A stretch of 6,073 bases of DNA from Oscillospiraceae bacterium (GTDB lineage: Bacteria > Bacillota > Clostridia > UMGS1810): contig JALEIO010000199.1 in NCBI GenBank assembly GCA_022769845.1, forward strand, positions 1 to 6,073, written 5' to 3'. The notes beneath the pieces were generated by a model, which saw nothing but the letters and a program-made list of their open reading frames with translations, was not told the DNA's origin and made no database searches. A program made the position numbers and the translations under genes. Positions 6,047 to 6,073 of the stretch are shown one piece after another (positions within the stretch are counted from its first letter, which is position 1; each line of letters begins with the position of its first letter).

Positions 6047-6073
6047 GAAAAGTGAATGTAATTCAAAAATATT

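Overview
The window is AT-rich, with short gaps between genes, strong GGAGG-type ribosome binding sites, a consensus sigma-A promoter, a PerR/rubrerythrin peroxide-defence pair, an ECF-type QueT transporter subunit and secreted proteins with copper-amine-oxidase-N1-like (stalk) domains. Together these point to an anaerobic Firmicute, most likely an uncultured member of the Clostridia. Genus or species cannot be read from the sequence.

Plus strand, left part (1-1429): the window opens inside the C-terminal end of a parvulin-type peptidyl-prolyl isomerase (PrsA/PpiC-like foldase), closed by an intrinsic terminator at 292-322. A TTGACA-17-TATAAT promoter (338-366) then drives a two-gene unit: a Fur-family regulator with the full set of PerR metal ligands (409-783), and 30 bp later a rubrerythrin (814-1350). 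A palindrome at 370-382, at the expected transcription start, is a good candidate PerR operator. The simplest model is a self-repressed perR-rbr operon that is induced by peroxide or oxygen and whose rubrerythrin reduces hydrogen peroxide.

A hairpin with A and T tracts on both sides (1398-1429) separates the two converging transcription units and probably terminates both.

Minus strand, right part (6036 down to 1439): three genes lie head to tail with gaps of 35 and 18 bp and no terminator between them, so they are probably one operon. In transcription order they are an 843-residue secreted protein with a C-terminal stalk domain and Asp-box-like repeats, the membrane protein QueT (queuosine-precursor ECF S component), and a 505-residue secreted protein also ending in a stalk domain. 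The N-terminal parts of both secreted proteins match no family I can name. The operon's promoter lies beyond the right edge.

No RNA genes, insertion sequences, CRISPR arrays or phage genes were seen, and no stretch over 300 bp lacks a gene. I found no clearly new biological system. The least explained material is the pair of stalk-domain secreted proteins flanking queT.
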